Shown in pieces: positions 6,825 to 10,408 of a DNA stretch of 10,408 nucleotides. The stretch is from Alphaproteobacteria bacterium (GTDB lineage: Bacteria; Pseudomonadota; Alphaproteobacteria; ATCC43930; CGMCC-115725), in contig JASHTP010000216.1 of NCBI GenBank assembly GCA_030040495.1, forward strand, positions 1 to 10,408, written 5' to 3'. The first letter of the stretch is position 1, and each line of letters starts with the position of its first letter. The position numbers and the translations under genes are program-made. Below the pieces are notes generated by a model that saw nothing but the letters and a program-made list of their open reading frames with translations, had not been told where the DNA came from and ran no database searches.

Positions 6825-9800
6825 ATGAGCGAGCTTGTCCTCGGGCACGGCCTTGCCTATGAGGATCTCTATCGCCGCGACGGGCTGATCCGGCTCGACG
6901 CGGCCTTCATCCGCCATCTCGGCGCCGTCGATGTCGAGCTGCACAACCGCCTGGCGGCGGCGCGGCGCGATCCGGCGTCGCTCAACCGCATGGCCGAGTC
7001 GGAGCTGCTGGTGGTGCTCGCCCCCCATCTCGAGGATTTCGTCGGTGAGCTCTTCGGCATCGGCGGCGCGCTGCGCGCGCTCCAGGCGCGCCACGACGAG
7101 CTTGCGCCGCTTTATTCGGTGAAGCGTCTCTTCGTGCAGCGCCGCGCGGTCAAGGGCATGACGCCGGAATCGGCATCGGCGCTCGACGGCCCGGCGCTGG
7201 CGGCCGAGCTCGAGGCGCTCATCGGCGAAAGGCTCGACGAGGCGAGCTACGCAAGGCACGTGGCGCGCTGGCTCGATGCGGAATCCCAGCACGCCGCCGC
7301 GCTCGAGCTCGCCCAGCGCTACGCCGCCTGGGCGGTGCTGGCGCCGGCCGGCCGCGCGAAGCACGCGCAGGGCGTGCTCTTCAAGGTGCCGCACAAGCTC
7401 GACATGAACCATCTCGTGCCGGTCGAGACGGTGGTCGAGCACGGCGTCACCATGCTGCGCTTTGCCCCCTCGCACTGGCGCCAGCGCGAGGGCTTCAAGC
7501 TCACCGATCCCGGCACCGATCTCACCGGCACGCTCGACCACGCCAATTACTGCATCTGGTGCCACCACCAGGGCAAGGACAGCTGCTCGGGCGGACTCCG
7601 GGACAAGAAGAGCGGCGGCTTCCAGAAGAGCGTCTTCGGCGTGACGCTGGCGGGCTGCCCGCTCGAAGAGAAGATCTCGGAGATGAACGAGGTCAAGACG
7701 CACGGCAACAGCGTCGGCGCGCTGGCCATCGTCATCGTCGACAACCCCATGCTGGCGGCGACCGGGCACCGCATCTGCAACGACTGCATGAAGGCCTGCA
7801 TCTATCAGCGGCAGGATCCGGTCGACATCCCGCAGGTGGAGACGCGGACGCTCAAGGACGTGCTGGGCCTGCCCTGGGGCTTCGAGATCTATGGGCTGCT
7901 GACGCGCTGGAATCCCCTCGATCTGCGCCGGCCGCTGCCCCGGCCGGAGAGCGGCTACAAAGTGCTGGTGGTGGGGCTCGGGCCCGCCGGCTTCACCTTG
8001 GCGCATCATCTGATGAATGACGGCCACGCCGTCGTCGGCATCGACGGGCTCAAGATCGAGCCGCTGCCGGAAGAGGTGGCCGGCGTCGGACCGCGCGGCG
8101 AGCGGCGCCCCTTCCGCCCGGTGCGCGACCTTGCCGAGCTCTACGAGGCGCTCGACGAGCGGATGATGGCAGGATTCGGCGGCGTCGCCGAATACGGCAT
8201 CACCGTGCGCTGGGACAAGAACTTCCTGAAGCTCATCCGCCTGCTGCTCGAGCGCCGCGCCCAATTCTCGATGTTCGGCGGCGTGCGCTTCGGCGGTACG
8301 CTCGGCATCAACAGCGCCTTCGATCTGGGATTCGACCACATCGCGCTCTGCGCCGGCGCCGGCCGGCCGACGGTGGTGCCGATGAAGAACGGCCTCGCGC
8401 GCGGCGTACGCCAGGCCTCGGACTTCCTCATGGCGCTGCAGCTTACCGGCGCCGCCAAGACCGACAGCGTCGCCAATCTCACCGTGCGGCTGCCGGTGGT
8501 GGTGATCGGCGGCGGCCTCACCGCCATCGACACGGCGACGGAATCGCTCGCCTACTACCCGCTGCAGGTGGAGAAGTTCCTTGGCCGCTACGAGACGCTC
8601 GCCGCCGAGCGCGGCGAAGCCGCCGTGCGCGACGGCTGGAGCGACGAGGAGAGCGCGACCGCCGACGAGTTCATCGCCCATGCGCGCGCGCTGCGCACCG
8701 AGCGCGACGCGGCCCGGCGCGAGTGCCGCGCGCCGCGCCTCGTCCAGCTGCTCGATGGCTGGGGCGGCGTCACGATCGCCTATCGCCGCCGCCTCATCGA
8801 CGCGCCGAGCTACACGCTCAATCACGAGGAAGTGGCGAAGGCGATGGAGGAGGGCGTCCGCTTCGCCGAAGGCCTGTCGCCCGAGTCGGTGGAGGTCGAC
8901 GCCTTCGGCCATGCCGCGGCGCTGACGCTCACGCGCCGCGCGGGCGAGCGCGAGGAGAAGGTGACCTTGCCGGCGCGCACCATCCTGGTCGCCGCCGGGA
9001 CGCAGCCCAACACCGTGCTCGGCCGCGAGGACCCGGCCAATGTCGTGCTCGACGGCCGCTACTTCCAGGCCTGCGACGAAGAGGGCAAGCCGGTGGCGCC
9101 CGAGCGCGTCGCCAAGCCCGCCGAGGTGCGGGTGCTGATGAGCCTTCGGCCCGACGGCCGCGCCATCAGCTTCTTCGGCGACCTCCATCCTTCCTTCGCC
9201 GGCAATGTGGTGAAGGCGATGGGCGGCGCGAAGCAGGGCTATCCCGTGGTGAGCCGCGTGCTGGCGCGCCGCGCCCCGTCGGCGCCGGCGCCGGCGCAGC
9301 TTCTCGCCCGGCTCGACGACGAGTTGCGCGCCAGCGTCGAGCGCGTCGAGCGGCTGACGCCGAGCATCGTCGAAGTGGTGGTGCGCGCGCCGATGGCGGC
9401 GCGCGCCTTCAAGCCCGGCCAGTTCTACCGGCTGCAGAATTACGAGCGCCACGCCCGGCGCGTCGACGGCACGACCCTCGCCATGGAGGGGCTGGCGCTC
9501 ACCGGCGCCTGGGTCGACCGCGACAAGGGGCTGCTGTCGACCATCGTGCTCGAGATGGGCGGTTCCTCAGACCTCTGCACGCTCTTGGCGCCGGGCGAGC
9601 CGGTGATCCTGATGGGGCCGACCGGCACGCCCACCGAGACGCCCGCCGGCGAGACGGTGGCGCTGATCGGCGGCGGCCTCGGCAATGCAGTGCTGTTCTC
9701 GATCGGCCAGGAGTTCCGCCGCAACGGCTCCAGGGTGCTCTATTTCGCCGGCTACAAGAAGCGGCAGGACCGTTACAAGATCGAGGAGATCGAAAAGGCC

Positions 9801-10310
9801 GCCGATGTCGTGGTGTGGTGCTGCGACGAGGCGCCCGGCTTCCAGCCGACGCGGCCGCGGGACCGCGCCTTCACCGGCAACATCGTCCAGGCGATGGCGG
9901 CGTACGGCGCCGGGCGGTTGGGGGCCGGCGCCATTCCGCTGGACGCCTGCGACCGGCTCATCGCCATCGGCTCGGACGCGATGATGAACGCGGTGGCGGT
10001 GGCGCGGCACGGCGTGCTCGCGCCCCATCTCAAGCCCGGCCACCACGCCATCGCCTCGATCAACTCGCCGATGCAATGCATGATGAAGGAGATCTGCGCC
10101 CAGTGCCTGCAGCCCCACAAGGATCCGGTCTCGGGCGCGGAGACGGTGGTGTTCTCCTGCTTCAACCAGGACCAGCCGCTCGACCAGGTCGATTTCCACG
10201 CGCTGCACGAGCGCCTGGGACAGAACGCGATCGAGGAGAAGCTCACCAAGCTGTGGATCGACCGCTGCCTCCGGCATCTCGGCAAGCGTGAGGCGGTGGC
10301 GGCGGAATAG
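6825..10310 (+). CDS. Large fused Nfn-like iron-sulfur flavoprotein oxidoreductase (GltD/NfnB-like + PyrK/NfnA-like) with unknown N-terminal domain
   Basis: A 1161-residue soluble redox protein. Residues 1-235 match no domain I recognise and look mostly helical. Next is a cysteine-rich region like the Fe4S4 part of GltD/NfnB/DPYD: Cys243, Cys246, Cys254, Cys278 (GCPLEEKI), then C318xxC321xxxC325 in HRICNDCMKAC. An FAD Rossmann motif GLGPAG is at 384-389 and an NAD(P) motif GGGLTAID at 562-569. The GltD YRR block begins at 653, and SFFGD ends at Asp786. From about 825 a ferredoxin-reductase domain follows: FKPGQFYRLQ, GP-x-G, GGGLG (949-953). It ends in a probable Fe2S2 site, C1085-x5-C1091-x2-C1094-x17-C1112, as in PyrK/NfnA/SudB. 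This implies electron transfer between NAD(P)H, two flavin sites and Fe-S centres; the partner is unknown. ATG 6825 is preferred, with GGGAGAG at 6809-6815. In-frame ATG 6762 has no close ribosome site but cannot be excluded. Confidence 0.85.
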   Translation: MSELVLGHGLAYEDLYRRDGLIRLDAAFIRHLGAVDVELHNRLAAARRDPASLNRMAESELLVVLAPHLEDFVGELFGIGGALRALQARHDELAPLYSVKRLFVQRRAVKGMTPESASALDGPALAAELEALIGERLDEASYARHVARWLDAESQHAAALELAQRYAAWAVLAPAGRAKHAQGVLFKVPHKLDMNHLVPVETVVEHGVTMLRFAPSHWRQREGFKLTDPGTDLTGTLDHANYCIWCHHQGKDSCSGGLRDKKSGGFQKSVFGVTLAGCPLEEKISEMNEVKTHGNSVGALAIVIVDNPMLAATGHRICNDCMKACIYQRQDPVDIPQVETRTLKDVLGLPWGFEIYGLLTRWNPLDLRRPLPRPESGYKVLVVGLGPAGFTLAHHLMNDGHAVVGIDGLKIEPLPEEVAGVGPRGERRPFRPVRDLAELYEALDERMMAGFGGVAEYGITVRWDKNFLKLIRLLLERRAQFSMFGGVRFGGTLGINSAFDLGFDHIALCAGAGRPTVVPMKNGLARGVRQASDFLMALQLTGAAKTDSVANLTVRLPVVVIGGGLTAIDTATESLAYYPLQVEKFLGRYETLAAERGEAAVRDGWSDEESATADEFIAHARALRTERDAARRECRAPRLVQLLDGWGGVTIAYRRRLIDAPSYTLNHEEVAKAMEEGVRFAEGLSPESVEVDAFGHAAALTLTRRAGEREEKVTLPARTILVAAGTQPNTVLGREDPANVVLDGRYFQACDEEGKPVAPERVAKPAEVRVLMSLRPDGRAISFFGDLHPSFAGNVVKAMGGAKQGYPVVSRVLARRAPSAPAPAQLLARLDDELRASVERVERLTPSIVEVVVRAPMAARAFKPGQFYRLQNYERHARRVDGTTLAMEGLALTGAWVDRDKGLLSTIVLEMGGSSDLCTLLAPGEPVILMGPTGTPTETPAGETVALIGGGLGNAVLFSIGQEFRRNGSRVLYFAGYKKRQDRYKIEEIEKAADVVVWCCDEAPGFQPTRPRDRAFTGNIVQAMAAYGAGRLGAGAIPLDACDRLIAIGSDAMMNAVAVARHGVLAPHLKPGHHAIASINSPMQCMMKEICAQCLQPHKDPVSGAETVVFSCFNQDQPLDQVDFHALHERLGQNAIEEKLTKLWIDRCLRHLGKREAVAAE

Positions 10311-10408
10311 GGCGCGCGCCCGAGGCCTATATTCGCGCGGCGCCGGCGGATGGGGCAGGGGGCACGCTGCTTTCCACCTAAATGGCGGCCGCGGGCAGGC
10401 GCCAAGCG
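10311..10408. other. Non-coding end of window
   Basis: No supported gene. A GC-only 12-bp palindrome, GGGCGCGCGCCC, begins at the last base of the preceding stop codon (10310-10321), without a T-tract. An ATG at 10382 stays open to the edge but has no ribosome site close by and is too short to judge. Confidence 0.4.

Noticed and set aside
6597..9452. 951-codon minus-strand open frame opposite the large flavoprotein
   Set aside because: It has a low-complexity His/Arg/Glu/Ala translation and no recognisable domain. It is explained by codon bias of the real gene on the plus strand, which has ordered cofactor motifs.
10310..10321. GGGCGCGCGCCC palindrome after the flavoprotein stop as a terminator
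   Set aside because: There is no loop and no T-tract; a GC-only alternating palindrome of this size is common in such GC-rich DNA.

Overview
The window is very GC-rich, with G/C at most third codon positions and long spurious open frames opposite the real genes. Together with the gene content this suggests a high-GC proteobacterium, most likely an alphaproteobacterium (Rhodospirillales- or Hyphomicrobiales-like). That placement is an inference from composition and protein style; no rRNA or tRNA is present to settle it. No tRNA, rRNA, CRISPR array, insertion sequence or integrase was seen.

Layout: (1) 1-936, minus strand, the first 312 codons of a PcaF/acetyl-CoA-acetyltransferase-type thiolase, cut by the window edge. 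(2) A divergent spacer carrying GCGGCAT repeats. (3) 1161-2744, plus, a cytoplasmic gamma-glutamyltransferase-family Ntn-hydrolase that keeps the catalytic Thr but lacks the gamma-glutamyl-binding residues. (4) 2831-4207, plus, with its own probable promoter: an N-terminal DUF4157 (eCIS-core, HELAH) domain fused to a C-terminal Mrr-like PD-(D/E)XK nuclease domain. This is the most unusual gene here. (5) 4214-4426, minus, a 70-residue lipoprotein converging on it. (6) 4503-5261, plus, a classical short-chain dehydrogenase. (7) 5258-6538, minus, an M20 (ArgE/DapE) metallo-deacylase whose stop codon overlaps the dehydrogenase stop. (8) A divergent regulatory region with two facing promoter candidates and an inverted repeat. 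(9) 6825-10310, plus, a 1161-residue multidomain iron-sulfur flavoprotein. It joins an undescribed N-terminal domain, a GltD/NfnB-like half and a PyrK/NfnA-like half.

The genes do not form one operon. Adjacent genes are mostly divergent or convergent and packed tightly, with convergent pairs separated by 6 bases or overlapping by 3. Thiolase, SDR, M20 deacylase and GGT-like hydrolase are ordinary catabolic genes, and no shared pathway can be shown from the window. The two genes that deserve attention are the DUF4157-nuclease fusion, which looks like a toxin or injected effector but has no injection-system or immunity gene beside it here, and the fused Nfn-like flavoprotein.
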